From positions 23,420,370 through 23,484,369 of the forward strand of contig JAQNBH010000009.1 of assembly GCA_028752905.1 (NCBI GenBank): a stretch of 64,000 bases of DNA. Direction: 5' to 3'. A program made the translations under genes and the position numbers. Below are positions 1 to 10,109 of this stretch, piece by piece (the stretch's first letter is position 1; every line of letters begins with the position of its first letter). The stretch comes from Cladorhizidae sp. MBARI D1340-BT2. Its lineage: Eukaryota; Porifera; Demospongiae; Poecilosclerida; Cladorhizidae. Below the pieces are notes generated by a model. It ran no database searches and was not told the DNA's origin. It worked only from the letters and a program-made list of their open reading frames with translations.

Positions 1-1106
1 ACACACACAGAGATGAGTATCTATCAGGTATAGACACACACAGAGATGAGTATCTATCAGGTATAGACACACACAGAGATGAGTATCTATCAGGTATAGA
101 CACACACAGAGATGAGTATCTATCAGGTATAGTCACACACAGAGATGAGTATCTATCAGGTATAGTCACACATAGAGATGAGTATCTATCAGGTATAGAC
201 ACACACAGAGATGAGCATCTATCAGGTATAGTCACACACAGAGATGAGTATCTATCAGGTATAGACACACACAGAGATGAGCATCTATCAGGTATAGTCA
301 CACACAGAGATGAGTATCTATCAGGTATAGTCACACACAGAGATGAGTATCTATCAGGTATAGACACACACAGAGATGAGCATCTATCAGGTATAGACAC
401 ACACAGAGATGAGCATCTATCAGGTATAGTCACACACAGAGATGAGTATCTATCAGGTATAGTCACACACAGAGATGAGTATCTATCAGGTATAGACACA
501 CACAGAGATGAGTATCTATCAGGTATAGACACACACAGAGATGAGTATCTATCAGGTATAGACACACACAGAGATGAGTATCTATCAGGTATAGACACAC
601 ACAGAGATGAGTATCTATCAGGTATAGCCTATTAGACACACACAGAGATGAGTATCTATCAGGTATAGACACACACAGAGATGAGTATCTATCAGGTATA
701 GACACACACAGAGATGAGTATCTATCAGGTATAGTCACACACAGAGATGAGTATCTATCAGGTATAGTCACACACAGAGATGAGTATCTATCAGGTATAG
801 ACACACACAGAGATGAGTATCTATCAGGTATAGACACACACAGAGATGAGCATCTATCAGGTATAGACACAAAAAGATGAGCATCCATCAGGTATAGACA
901 CACACAGAGATGAGTATCTATCAGGTATAGTCACACACAGAGATGAGTATCTATCAGGTATAGTCACACACAGAGATGAGTATCTATCAGGTATAGACAC
1001 ACACAGAGATGAGTATCTATCAGGTATAGACACACACAGAGATGAGCATCTATCAGGTATAGACACAAAAAGATGAGCATCCATCAGGTATAGACACACA
1101 GAGATG
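1..1106. repeat. 33-bp minisatellite array
   Basis: About 33 tandem copies of a 33-bp unit containing the core GAGATGAGTATCTATCAGG, running off the left edge. Variants alternate at two sites (tatagAcaca or tatagTcaca, gaGTAtc or gaGCAtc) in blocks, which suggests higher-order duplication. Two copies are shortened, near 870 and 1070, where 'acacaaaaagatgagcatcc' replaces the usual run. Because 33 is divisible by 3, long spurious reading frames with an 11-residue period run through it; there is no sign that it codes. It lies downstream of the SSRP1 exons on their strand, so it probably sits in an SSRP1 intron. Confidence 0.97.
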
Positions 1107-1582
1107 AGCATCTTGGCCAATTTTGTCTCAATGGCCAAAACCAATAATATTTATTACTATTTAATATTAGGTAAGGTATGGCCAGCCTTTCTCGGGGTTT
1201 GTTCCAGTAATGACATTCTCAGTCATGTGACAATACCATTGTCGTCACAACAACATATTTAGCTTTCGTTTCTTTCTCTTAAGGTTCTCTTAAGGTTCCT
1301 TTGTGCATCTCTCTCTTGATCTGCAGAGATGCAAACCTTCCTTTTTTTTACTACGCGAATTTTTTTGAAAAGAGCCAGCGCTTGAATCCTGAACCTATTT
1401 TAATCAGAGAGAGTTCTAAATATTCAATTTCACTAGCTTAACGAGCCTGCATAATGAAATTAAAAGCTATACAGACTAACCAGACTCTATTACAAACATA
1501 GTGATTGTGAAACATCTGGCATGAGAGTTGCCCACATGTGATCATTTGCTGAAACAAACCAACAAAATACACATACACTTAC
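1107..1582. other. Intronic sequence, no gene recognised
   Basis: AT-rich sequence between the minisatellite and the SSRP1 exon. The SSRP1 splice donor (minus strand) is at 1581-1582, so this is most simply the next SSRP1 intron. I see no conserved exon. Confidence 0.5.
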
Positions 1583-2266
1583 TCCATCTTTGAATCCACT
1601 GAACTTGGTTACCCCACCTTCCTTAGCTATAATCTTGACTTCATAGCCTCTAGCTGCATGCATCCACTCCATAATATCGATATCTTCAGCAGCCACTTGG
1701 AATACTTTACCAGATTTTACAGACTTGAAATACAAGCCGTCATTCTGGACTTTCAGCCTTCCAGCATCCTGCAAAACATTGGACTGAATGAATACGAATA
1801 GGATGACTATTATAAACTTACAAAATATCCTCTGAAGATATGTCCTACATTTCTGTAATCCATGATTATCTAGGACGACGGAAGAATCAGCTTCGCGCGT
1901 AAATATGTAATATCGCGGGCCAGAGCCCGACCTTTGACCGTTGTGGTTGATCAATGACCTGATACTCTACATACAGAGTGTATAAGGCGTATCTAGATAA
2001 TTAGTGAACTAGCGATAACTAGCAGCCTAACATTCCAGCAGGGAGAAGGAGAAACACATGAGCATCTATTACTGGGAAGTAGGCAATAGCACAGCTACTA
2101 GGTGCCTAGACGCGGATCCAGTGAGTTTGAAAATTTTATATCGAGAGTAAGTTGGAAGTTATGCATAGAAACTTAAGTAGCTTACCTGTGGGGTGCTTCT
2201 CAGGCCTTCACTCAAGTTGTAGATCTTGGATAGATAACCATTGCATAAAACCATGGAGTTAGCTGC
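1583..2266 (-). CDS. SSRP1: SSRP1 N-terminal exons (FACT histone chaperone subunit), partial
   Basis: SSRP1 pairs with SPT16 in the nuclear FACT complex, which dismantles and rebuilds nucleosomes during transcription and replication. The clear exon is 1583-1768: 186 bp, 62 codons, phase 0, acceptor CAG at 1769-1771, donor GTAAGT at 1577-1582. It encodes the SSRP1/POB3 N-terminal dimerisation domain, recognisable from DAGRLKVQNDGLYF, SGKVFQVAAEDID and GGVTKFSGFKDG. A possible preceding exon is 2186-2266: 81 bp, 27 codons, phase 0, flanked by CAG and GTAAG, reading ...LSKIYNLSEGLRSTPQ. It sits where the family has its first 20 or so residues, but the match is weak. The remaining exons would lie left of the window, beyond the minisatellite. 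Only about a tenth of the protein is visible. Confidence 0.8.
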
Positions 2267-2683
2267 CTGTGCACAAGTGAGTTAAGTTGATTTCATGCAT
2301 GGTACAGCTTCAGTAAGCAGGGGGCTAGCAGGGGGCTTTATTAGCTTCAGGTAGGGGATCCCATGATTACACATGCTTTGAGGAGGAAAAATTAAATTAA
2401 ATATGACAGAACATAACAAAAAAATAAAAAATAATGGAAGTTCTATAATGTATGTATGTACATATACACGTGTGCAAATGGTGAGCTCAAATTTCCTCAA
2501 CGTTGACAGTTACACGGAAAAAATGCTCCAGATGTTGGTGTGGAAGTGGGGAAACACAAGTGTGCTCTTTTTTGCAGGTTTTGGTAGGTCGTTTTCCACC
2601 CTTATTATATTTTTAATGCTGAGTCCCTTGGGATCGCACCCCATGCAGTGCAAAAATAAATGAACAAAATGAACAATAATGAA
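2267..2683. other. Spacer, nothing recognised
   Basis: Sequence upstream of the visible SSRP1 exons. Short reading frames on both strands look like noise. An SSRP1 first exon or promoter could be here but I cannot place it. Confidence 0.35.
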
Positions 2684-2730
2684 AGGTAAGATGACTTGTT
2701 CTGTAGTAAATACTATGACAAACATATCTG
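2684..2730 (+). repeat. 47-bp direct repeat, copy 1
   Basis: This 47-bp stretch (core GATGACTTGTTCTGTA) recurs at 4751-4797 with two mismatches. The pair brackets about 2 kb of LINE-derived sequence, so it could be a long target-site duplication or part of a duplicated element. Confidence 0.8.
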
Positions 2731-5474
2731 ATAAATCAATGTTCTACGTTAAACGAGTTGTACGGCTTGGTTATGGTGGAGTGTGGAGGGAGATCATAAA
2801 TCAGTCCCTTCCTCTTCTGCCAACATTTCACTATGCACTGCAAAATGTGCCCACACACTTCCACCATCACCTGAATACTCACACTCTCCACCTCCTTCCA
2901 AGCAACAATGCCACCTTCCCCTCTGTGCTCACCATCTCAAACTCCTCCAACCATATTCCCGCTCCCGCAATTCCATCCAGGTCATTCTTTAACATTTTCC
3001 ATTTGCTTCCAAAATTCATCACTAAAAAGTGCCCCACATCTTCTGTCACACAACATGCATCTATCATCACTACACAGCCTACATTGCTTCTTGTCCCGCA
3101 ATAGGCCTGCTGATCCTGTCCTCAACCTAAACAGAAACCTTCATATCCCTGTAATGACCTTGTATACCTTTCTGCTCCATCACCTTTTGCCAACCTAATA
3201 CTCCCAATCACACACATTTCTCTTCTTCATCTTCCATTCCCTCACTGATCCTAGATCAGCATTCAGATCATATTCCTCCTCAAGAGTATATATTCTTCCC
3301 ACCATCCTCTATCCCTCCATCCATTCTTAGCTTGTCTGCCACAATTTTTATCAGTCTACCCTCCTCCACCTGTGCAAACCTCCTACCATAGACATTTTTT
3401 CTTCTCCCTCCTCTCTGCCAACTTCCTCCATCCCAAGTCCCCCAACACTGTCATTACTGCCACTGTGTTGCTAGCCCCTAATAGGTTTCTTTGTTCTCAG
3501 CTGAGCTGATTCTAATTTCCTACAAGCAGTCTACCCTCCTGTCACCACACTTCAGCAGCATGTTCCAGGCTTGGCCTAGCCAATAGCTCCCACACCATCC
3601 TACCTCTATCCACTTCTGTTTTTCCATTCACTTTACTCATCCACACCACCTTTCCAATCCATTCCCTCTACTTTAATCTTCATTTTCTCCAAGTGTATAT
3701 TCCCTCCTAGTTTCTCATCAAACCATACACCCAATGCTTCCACTACTCCAGCTCAATATTCCACCACACTACTTCTCCCTTTCCCAATGACCATTACCTT
3801 TCTTCTTCTCATTAAACTTCAACTTCCATCTTATCACATAGTTCTGCACCATATCCAACATCTCTTGCAACTCCACTCCTGTGCCATAATATCATCAGCA
3901 TAGAGCGATGCAATCCCAGCTCTCCCTCTAGTTCATCCACCATTCCCGACACATGAATAATGTTAGTGACAAGGGACAGCCCCTGCCTAAGTCCCCTCTC
4001 TATCCCAAACCACCTCGACTGACATGCATCCGATATTATCCTAGCTTCCACCCCATTGTAGAGGCCTTCACACATCATACAAATTTCTCCTCCACTCCTG
4101 CTTGTCTCATTGTATACCACAAACCATCCCTCCACACACTGTCGTAAGCCTTACTGTCTGATGTCTAGGTAGGATGATCCCTTTTCCCTTTTCCGAATCT
4201 TACATATACCCCTTAGTATAAACAACTGGTCTACGCATCTCCTCTTTCTTCTGAAACCTCCTTGTGCCTCCGTGAAAACTTGTTCCTCGCAAAACTTCCC
4301 TAACCTCTCTGCCATCAACCTAGTAAAGACCTTCCATACACAACTCCCCAATGATATCCCACTATAATTCCCAATCACTTCTGCATCACTGTCTTTGCTA
4401 CCAACAAACTCCTCATCAATCCTCCGGACAGCACTCCCTCCACAGCACTATGTTCAGCAAATCCACTAATACTTCCACCATCCCCCTCCTCCCCTCCATA
4501 CATTACATCTCATTTATTCCATCTGGTCCTGGAGCTTTTCCCCTCTTTAGACTCTTCAAGATATCCACCACTTCTCCCCATCTTACTTGTTCACACATAC
4601 CCATCTCATTGCCACCCTGACCTCTTTCACCCAAACCAGGTATTGTAGACACTCCTCTCTCTCTGCCAAGCTCTCCCAGTGTCTTACCATATCTCCTCTA
4701 AAACCTCATCTTCTCCCTCTATCACACCCCAAAAATAATGAGAGTAAATGAGGTAAGATGACTTGTTCTGTAATAAACACTATGACAAACATATCTGGTT
4801 TGGTCTTCAATCTTCCTATCTTTCTCTTTTCTTCTTTCCCCTCAGGTACAACTGGTTCCACCCTGTTCTCTTATTCTCCTTACTGTCCTTCTCTTTCCTA
4901 TCAATAGTGTCACTTTCTTCCTTAGCTTTTTATATTCATCCAGAGCTTCGTCACTTTGACATTGTGCCCCCCCCCCATTCTTGCTGTCTTCAATTTTCTA
5001 CAAACTCCCTTCCTGTTACATATTTCTTCCCCTACTTCATCTGACCACCATCCCTTTGAGTTCTCCAGTTATCTTCTTCTTCCTTAAACCTTCTGCTACT
5101 GTCAACACCTTTTCTTTCCATGCATTCCAGATACTACTATTTGTTGCATTGGACCCCTGCTCTTGATCAAACCTGTTCTTCCCATCCTACAAATGCTTCC
5201 TCTACTGCCTGTTGGTACTCTTGCCTACCATCCAGACCACTCATCTTACTGTTTCCACTTTCTCTTCCATACCCCCAGACCTCACTTCACAAAAAGTGTA
5301 CAAAACACCTACCACCACTTTTCTCTTTCCCTCTACTCCACATTCCATCCACACATATACCCTCCCTTGATTCACCTAGCATCCGTGACTTCAGCCTCTT
5401 ATCTACCAGTATCCCTACAACACCACTCGCCCACCTATAAACCTCCCTGTTTCTACCAGACCCTTCATACCCAA
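2731..5474 (-). pseudogene. Degenerate non-LTR retrotransposon: RT and part of endonuclease region
   Basis: Read on the minus strand, this is the body of a decayed LINE. At 4151-4378 the frame has classic non-LTR RT blocks (NYSGISLGS, EAQGGFRRKRRCVDQLF). At 3812-4135 RT continues with EGLYNGVEARI and ERGLRQG; the catalytic dipeptide region is eroded. At 5287-5470 the frame (GVVGILVDKRLKS) resembles the later part of an AP-type endonuclease. Stops and frameshifts separate all the blocks, so it is dead. The 5' part of the same element continues across the inserted gypsy element at 9787-10109. The plus strand is very pyrimidine-rich. Clade not determined. Confidence 0.75.
4751..4797 (+). repeat. 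47-bp direct repeat, copy 2
   Basis: Second copy of the 47-bp sequence at 2684-2730 (two substitutions). It lies between the RT block and the endonuclease block of the decayed LINE. Confidence 0.8.
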
Positions 5475-5479
5475 CTACA

Positions 5480-5769
5480 TGTAGTAATCCTGTCACTGTT
5501 AGGATTTGAACGTTCTTATTATTTCACTCTATGCAATTACAACACAACAAGGACACAATAAGTAAACATCAACATGACAGAAAAGACAAGACATACCAAG
5601 TTTGACACAAGCTTAGAGAAGTCACAATACAAGGATTGGCAAGGATAGCAAGACAATACAGACTAGCGGTTCTAAGAAATAACGTGGTGTGATCCGATTG
5701 ATGACGTTGCTGACTTCGTGATGATGTCATCGCGCAAGTCAACTATTTCTCTCACTCTAATACACCACA
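5480..5769 (-). repeat. 3' LTR of the gypsy element
   Basis: 290-bp LTR. On the element's strand it starts TGTGGTGTATTAGAG and ends GGATTACTACA. It appears identical base for base to 9492-9781. Confidence 0.95.
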
Positions 5770-5777
5770 TACTCCCC

Positions 5778-7380
5778 TCAACAAAAATAATCGTCTAACA
5801 GCACGGGGGGACGGCTGATGCGTCCTGATCTAGTTCGGAGTCCTGGGGGTTCTTCTGAAGCATCAACATTGAGAGGAAGGTCTAGGTCGGACTCTGTGGT
5901 CTCTTGGCGTGGTGAGGAAAGAGGATCAGTTGAAACATTAGCAGGATCTGGATCTGTCATTTCATTAGTTCTCAAGTCAGCATGTGTAGCTCCCGAAGAG
6001 TTAGGACATCGAGCAATGCGGCGAGAAGATACAGTCTCGGATAGACCGGACGGGTGTAGCACCCTGATTACGTGCGGAGATATGACCTCCTGAATCATAA
6101 CAGGATCCACCAAAGGTTCATCCTTGTTGCGCACGGCTCGGCCCAGCAAAGCTTCAGCTCCTGCTTGTAGCCAGGAAGGAGTAATGTCCTCTTCCTCACT
6201 AGGAATTGAATTGTAGGGAGGAGAGGCAACTGGGGGATCCAGAAAAGGAGAGCGGCGGGAGAATCGTAGAAAAAGAGAATGAGGAGTTTTTCCAGTACTC
6301 CTACACTGTAAGGAACGCAAGTTGCTGAGTGCAGGGGCCAACTGCCTCTCCCAAGATTCCACGGGCAAGCGTACTTGCCGTAGTCGTAGCGTGACAGTCT
6401 TCCACAGTGTCCCATGCATCCGTTCAACTTCGCCGTTGCCCTGAGGATGATAGCTGGTGGTTCGGGATTTGGTGACACCAAATGAATGAAGGAAATCGAG
6501 TAATTGAGAAGATTCGAACTGAGCTCCTCGGTCACTGTGCACGTTCTGAGGAGGGCCGAACAGATAGAACAGAGATGATAGGCAATTCATGACTGTTTGT
6601 ATCGATTGGTTAGGTACTGGGAATGCGAAGGGGTACCGGGAGTACTCATCGATTACCGTAAAGAGGTAGCGATTAGCAGTTTTGCTGGGTTTGGGTCCCA
6701 CAAAATCAATGGAAATACGTTGCCAAGGAGCGTTGGCACGAATCAATCTTCCGGGAGGAGGTCGAAGGAACCGAGGTTTCACTTCACAACAGAGCTTGCA
6801 ATTACGAGTCACCTTCATCACATCTCTAAGGGTCACACTGTGATGTGAAAGCATATAAGCTTGCAACCTGCTAGCTCCTGGGTGGCCCATGGATTCGTGT
6901 AGCTTCTTGATTATCTCGAGGTTGGTTGTAGTGTCAGAAATGGCTGAACAACGGGTGAGAGCATCAGCAACATTGTTTAGTCTACCAGGACGATAAGTTA
7001 TTGTAAATCTGTAGTCTAGCATCTGTAAACGCCAACGAGCTAGTTTGGCGTTCTTGATGGACGATTTAGGCTTCCCATTAAACAGAAAACTGACTCCCTG
7101 TTGATCAACAACAACCTCGAATTCACGACCTAGTAAGAAATGGCGTAACTTATCACAAGCAGCCACTACTGAGTAGGCCTCCAATTCCACGGCAGACCAA
7201 GCTTTCTCACGGGGCGTGAGGAGATGACTAAAGAATGCAACAGGTCGTCCGTCTTGAGAGAGTGTAGCAGCAACGGAAGTACCTGAAGCATCGGTTTCCA
7301 GTCGAAGTGGTTTATTGGTGTCAGGCACTGCTAACACTGAAGATGCTATGGCTCTTTTGATCTGCTGGGTGGCGTTCTCA
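5778..7380 (-). CDS. Gypsy pol, second frame: RNase H and integrase
   Basis: Second half of the gypsy polyprotein, about 520 residues. It is +1 relative to the gag-RT frame and its open frame overlaps that frame's end (stop near 7378). Visible in order: RNase H with LETDASG near residue 14 and SAVELEAYSVV; the integrase H2C2 finger (GHPGASRLQ ... CKLC, about residues 150-185); the integrase core with ISIDFVGP (D near 210), VHSDRGAQF (D near 268) and NGEVERMHG (E near 303), so all three acidic residues are present; and a C-terminal tail ending TRSGRISRPPVLLDDYF. There is no chromodomain. The first codon of the longest computed frame is GTG and is probably not a true start; translation would enter from gag-RT or the break is a mutation. 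Confidence 0.92.
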
Positions 7381-9471
7381 CATGTATGGGATAAAGGACT
7401 CTGCTTTAGCTTTGAAGAGTGGGGCAGCCAATGTGGCGAAGTCTGGTACCCACTTAGAGTGGTAAACGGCTAGTCCAAGGAACCTCTCGAGCTGCTTAGT
7501 TGTTCTCGGCATAGCATAGTCCAAGATAGGACGTAATCTGGAAGGAGAAGGTTTGACAGTACCTTGCGAAATCTCATGTCCGAGGAATGTGAGTGTTGTT
7601 TTTCCTATGGAGCTTTTGGAAGAGTTGAAACGAATTCCAGCTGTGTTGGCTAATTCTTGAAACTTGGCAAGATTCATGTCATGTTCTTCTTTAGTGGATC
7701 CGGCTATCACGATGTCGTCGAGATAGTGAAAACAACCAGGAGAATCATTAATCAGTTCTCCCAGCACCCGAGCAAAAACAGCTCCGCTGTTAGTCAGTCC
7801 GAAGGGTAGTACTAGCCATTCATAAAGGCGACCGTCTCCTTCAAAGGCAGTCAATGGTTGTTCACTGGGAACCAACGGGATCTGGTGAAAAGCTGATTGC
7901 AGATCTAGAGAGCTGAAGAAGCGATATTGACTGACGCGTTCGATCAAGGGCTCGATGAGGGGTAGCGGATAAGCATCAGGCACGGTGTGAGGATTTATCG
8001 TGCCTGAATAGTCGACAACAAGTCGTGTCTTTTCCCGTACTTCATCATGAACCACATGTAATTGGGCTCGCCAAGGAGATCTGGAAGGCTTGATCAACTT
8101 TCTTTCTAAGAGAGAAGATATTTCCTGCCGGATGAAGAGCTCGTCTGCTCGGGACCTCTTACGCGAGGGTACCCTAACAGGCTTGGTGTTAAAGGAAAAC
8201 AGCGTTATCACCGATTGAGGAGAGACATTCATCAGTGAGCCAGATCGATCTTTGTCGAGTTGAGAAGCTGTTACATGCAGTGGAGGCATGGAACCCCCAT
8301 AATGCACCAGCAAGGCAGAGAAATTAGCTAGTTCATTGGCTCCGAGTATAGCGCTATCACTCAGCTGAGCAGCCACGTACAGTGTGATAGGGATGAGGTG
8401 ACCGTTCAACTTCACTGTTTCCTGAGCCATACCTACAATCTTAACGTGATCTCCATTGGCAGACATGGCTCTCCTCCGAATAGGTTTGTAAGGAATGTGC
8501 ATCTGCTTGGCTATCCCTAGACGTACAAGGGAAATGTCACTGCCTGAGTCGATTAAGAAACGCAGGACGTTTCCTCTCAGGTACCCCTTGATAAATCTTC
8601 TCTGAGACACAATATCATCGTGCACAGCCGACACTGAACCAGGGGAATCAGAGTTAGCAGAGGAAGTGTTCATGACCCCAGATCGACAAACCTTGGCAAA
8701 ATGATCCTTCTTCCCACACTTACGACATGTTAGCCCTCGAGCAGGGCACTGAGATCTAAGGTGATAAGCCATTCCACACCAGCTACAGGGGTTAGCTGGA
8801 GCAGGAGGACAGAGAGATCGGCCCCGATCAGGTCGAGAGAAAGAGGTGTTGGCCACAAAGTTCTCTGCCTTTGCAGGAGGAGTGGAAAGGGAGACAGCTG
8901 TGTCTAAAGCTTGTTGTTCTAAGACTGCTGCTTCGATAGCATCCTCGAAGGTGGAGACCTTGCCAGCTTTGGTAGCTATTCCATAAGCTCGACAGACAGC
9001 TTGTCTGATAGATTCGTTCCTTACTCCAGAAGCAAACACATCACGCATGGCTTGATTGATATAATTGTCAGGGTAGGAACAGTAGCGAGCACCCAACCTG
9101 ATCTTGGAAGCATAGTCCATTAACGTTTGACCAGGTGGCTGTACAGTTCTGGCTAACGAGACTCTCTCTGCTAGGGCGTTACGATCACCCTCGAAACGAG
9201 CCCGAAGAAATTCCAGAGCATCTTCCATTCTGTTGGAACCATGCTCTACTTCATAGTAGTGTTGCCTCGCTAGGTCATCTACACAAAGGAGTAGCAAATC
9301 CAGCTGCTTGGACACGGGAGGTTCGGTAACACGGATGTAGGCCAACCAGGTTCGCGAGAAGGCAGAAAACGAGCAGGAAGAGGTAGAATCGAAACGGGGA
9401 GGAGGAAGACGAACGTGCGAAGAGGCAACATGGAGAGGACGTTCAGGAGCTTCGAGGTCTTCAACAGACAT
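7378..9471 (-). CDS. Gypsy gag, protease and reverse transcriptase
   Basis: 697-residue frame starting at ATG 9471, about 20 nt after the 5' LTR. It has a gag region (1-230), then two zinc knuckles, CSWCGMAYHLRSQC and CRKCGKKDHFAKVC (about 230-263), an aspartic protease motif LIDSGSDISLV (near 308), and RT from about 430 with FFSSLDLQSAFHQI, LPFGLTNSGAVF and the catalytic FHYLDDIVIAG (near 585). The frame stops just before RNase H, which continues in another frame. Gag, protease and RT are fused in one frame. The element looks recent apart from this single frame change. Confidence 0.93.
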   Translation of the reverse strand: MSVEDLEAPERPLHVASSHVRLPPPRFDSTSSCSFSAFSRTWLAYIRVTEPPVSKQLDLLLLCVDDLARQHYYEVEHGSNRMEDALEFLRARFEGDRNALAERVSLARTVQPPGQTLMDYASKIRLGARYCSYPDNYINQAMRDVFASGVRNESIRQAVCRAYGIATKAGKVSTFEDAIEAAVLEQQALDTAVSLSTPPAKAENFVANTSFSRPDRGRSLCPPAPANPCSWCGMAYHLRSQCPARGLTCRKCGKKDHFAKVCRSGVMNTSSANSDSPGSVSAVHDDIVSQRRFIKGYLRGNVLRFLIDSGSDISLVRLGIAKQMHIPYKPIRRRAMSANGDHVKIVGMAQETVKLNGHLIPITLYVAAQLSDSAILGANELANFSALLVHYGGSMPPLHVTASQLDKDRSGSLMNVSPQSVITLFSFNTKPVRVPSRKRSRADELFIRQEISSLLERKLIKPSRSPWRAQLHVVHDEVREKTRLVVDYSGTINPHTVPDAYPLPLIEPLIERVSQYRFFSSLDLQSAFHQIPLVPSEQPLTAFEGDGRLYEWLVLPFGLTNSGAVFARVLGELINDSPGCFHYLDDIVIAGSTKEEHDMNLAKFQELANTAGIRFNSSKSSIGKTTLTFLGHEISQGTVKPSPSRLRPILDYAMPRTTKQLERFLGLAVYHSKWVPDFATLAAPLFKAKAESFIPYM

Positions 9472-9481
9472 GACAAAACTT

Positions 9482-9491
9482 GAGTGAAATT
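9482..9491 (-). promoter_or_regulatory. Putative self-priming primer-binding site
   Basis: The sequence right after the 5' LTR reads A-ATTTCACTC on the element's strand. It lacks TGG, so it does not fit a tRNA 3' end. The 9-mer ATTTCACTC (complement of 9482-9490) is exactly complementary to GAGTGAAAT inside the LTR (complement of 9533-9541). Tf1/sushi elements prime reverse transcription by folding the mRNA 5' end onto the primer site; if this mRNA starts near 9541 the same fold is possible. Inferred from the match alone. Confidence 0.45.
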
Positions 9492-9781
9492 TGTAGTAAT
9501 CCTGTCACTGTTAGGATTTGAACGTTCTTATTATTTCACTCTATGCAATTACAACACAACAAGGACACAATAAGTAAACATCAACATGACAGAAAAGACA
9601 AGACATACCAAGTTTGACACAAGCTTAGAGAAGTCACAATACAAGGATTGGCAAGGATAGCAAGACAATACAGACTAGCGGTTCTAAGAAATAACGTGGT
9701 GTGATCCGATTGATGACGTTGCTGACTTCGTGATGATGTCATCGCGCAAGTCAACTATTTCTCTCACTCTAATACACCACA
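9492..9781 (-). repeat. 5' LTR of the gypsy element
   Basis: 290-bp LTR matching 5480-5769, followed by the second copy of the CTACA target duplication at 9782-9786. Confidence 0.95.
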
Positions 9782-9786
9782 CTACA

Positions 9787-10109
9787 CACTCCTACTCTTT
9801 CTGCAGGAACGTCTCTGCCAACCCTAGAATATCCAACTCCATCTCCCTCAGCACTAACTTCAAATCCCTACAGTTGACAAACCCCACTCTTAACGCCCCC
9901 TTTCCTCCGCCCTCCACTTTAGCCTCCCCACCCACCCACCCAACCACGTTTGTACAACTCATCTGACTTGGCCCCGGGCAATCTGGTCCCGCCTGGGCCT
10001 GGCTTGGCTCCCCGGGCAATCTGGTCCGGCCTGGGCCTGGTTGTTCCAATGTTTGGGTCTTTCTGTGGAGACGATAATAGTTTTTTGACCACCCTTGACG
10101 CTGCTTCAT
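9787..10109 (-). pseudogene. LINE endonuclease N-terminus, the other side of the gypsy insertion
   Basis: On the minus strand the frame contains LRVGFVNCRDLK and ELDILGLAETFLQKE, the usual opening of an AP-type endonuclease in non-LTR retrotransposons. A stop follows near 9792. It belongs with the block at 5287-5470 across the gypsy insertion. Upstream of it, 9960-10040 is a GC-rich stretch with a duplicated segment (GGGCAATCTGGTCC at two sites). Confidence 0.65.

Larger units (their letters stand above)
5475..9786 (-). mobile_element. Ty3/gypsy LTR retrotransposon, recent nested insertion
   Basis: A complete LTR element (5480-9781, 4302 bp) on the minus strand. The LTRs are 5480-5769 and 9492-9781, 290 bp each, with TG...CA ends. 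By eye they are identical, so the insertion is young. A 5-bp target duplication CTACA flanks it (5475-5479 and 9782-9786). Next to the 3' LTR is a purine tract (minus strand TTGAGGGGAGTA). Between the 5' LTR and the gag start codon there are only about 20 nt, with no tRNA-type TGG primer site (see the primer-site feature). Gag, protease, RT, RNase H and integrase follow in the standard gypsy order. It interrupts the LINE, whose reading frame resumes on both sides. Confidence 0.95.

Noticed and set aside
463..1144. Long minus-strand frames with an 11-residue repeat
   Set aside because: They are a by-product of a 33-bp minisatellite, whose unit is divisible by three. No start context or domain supports a protein.
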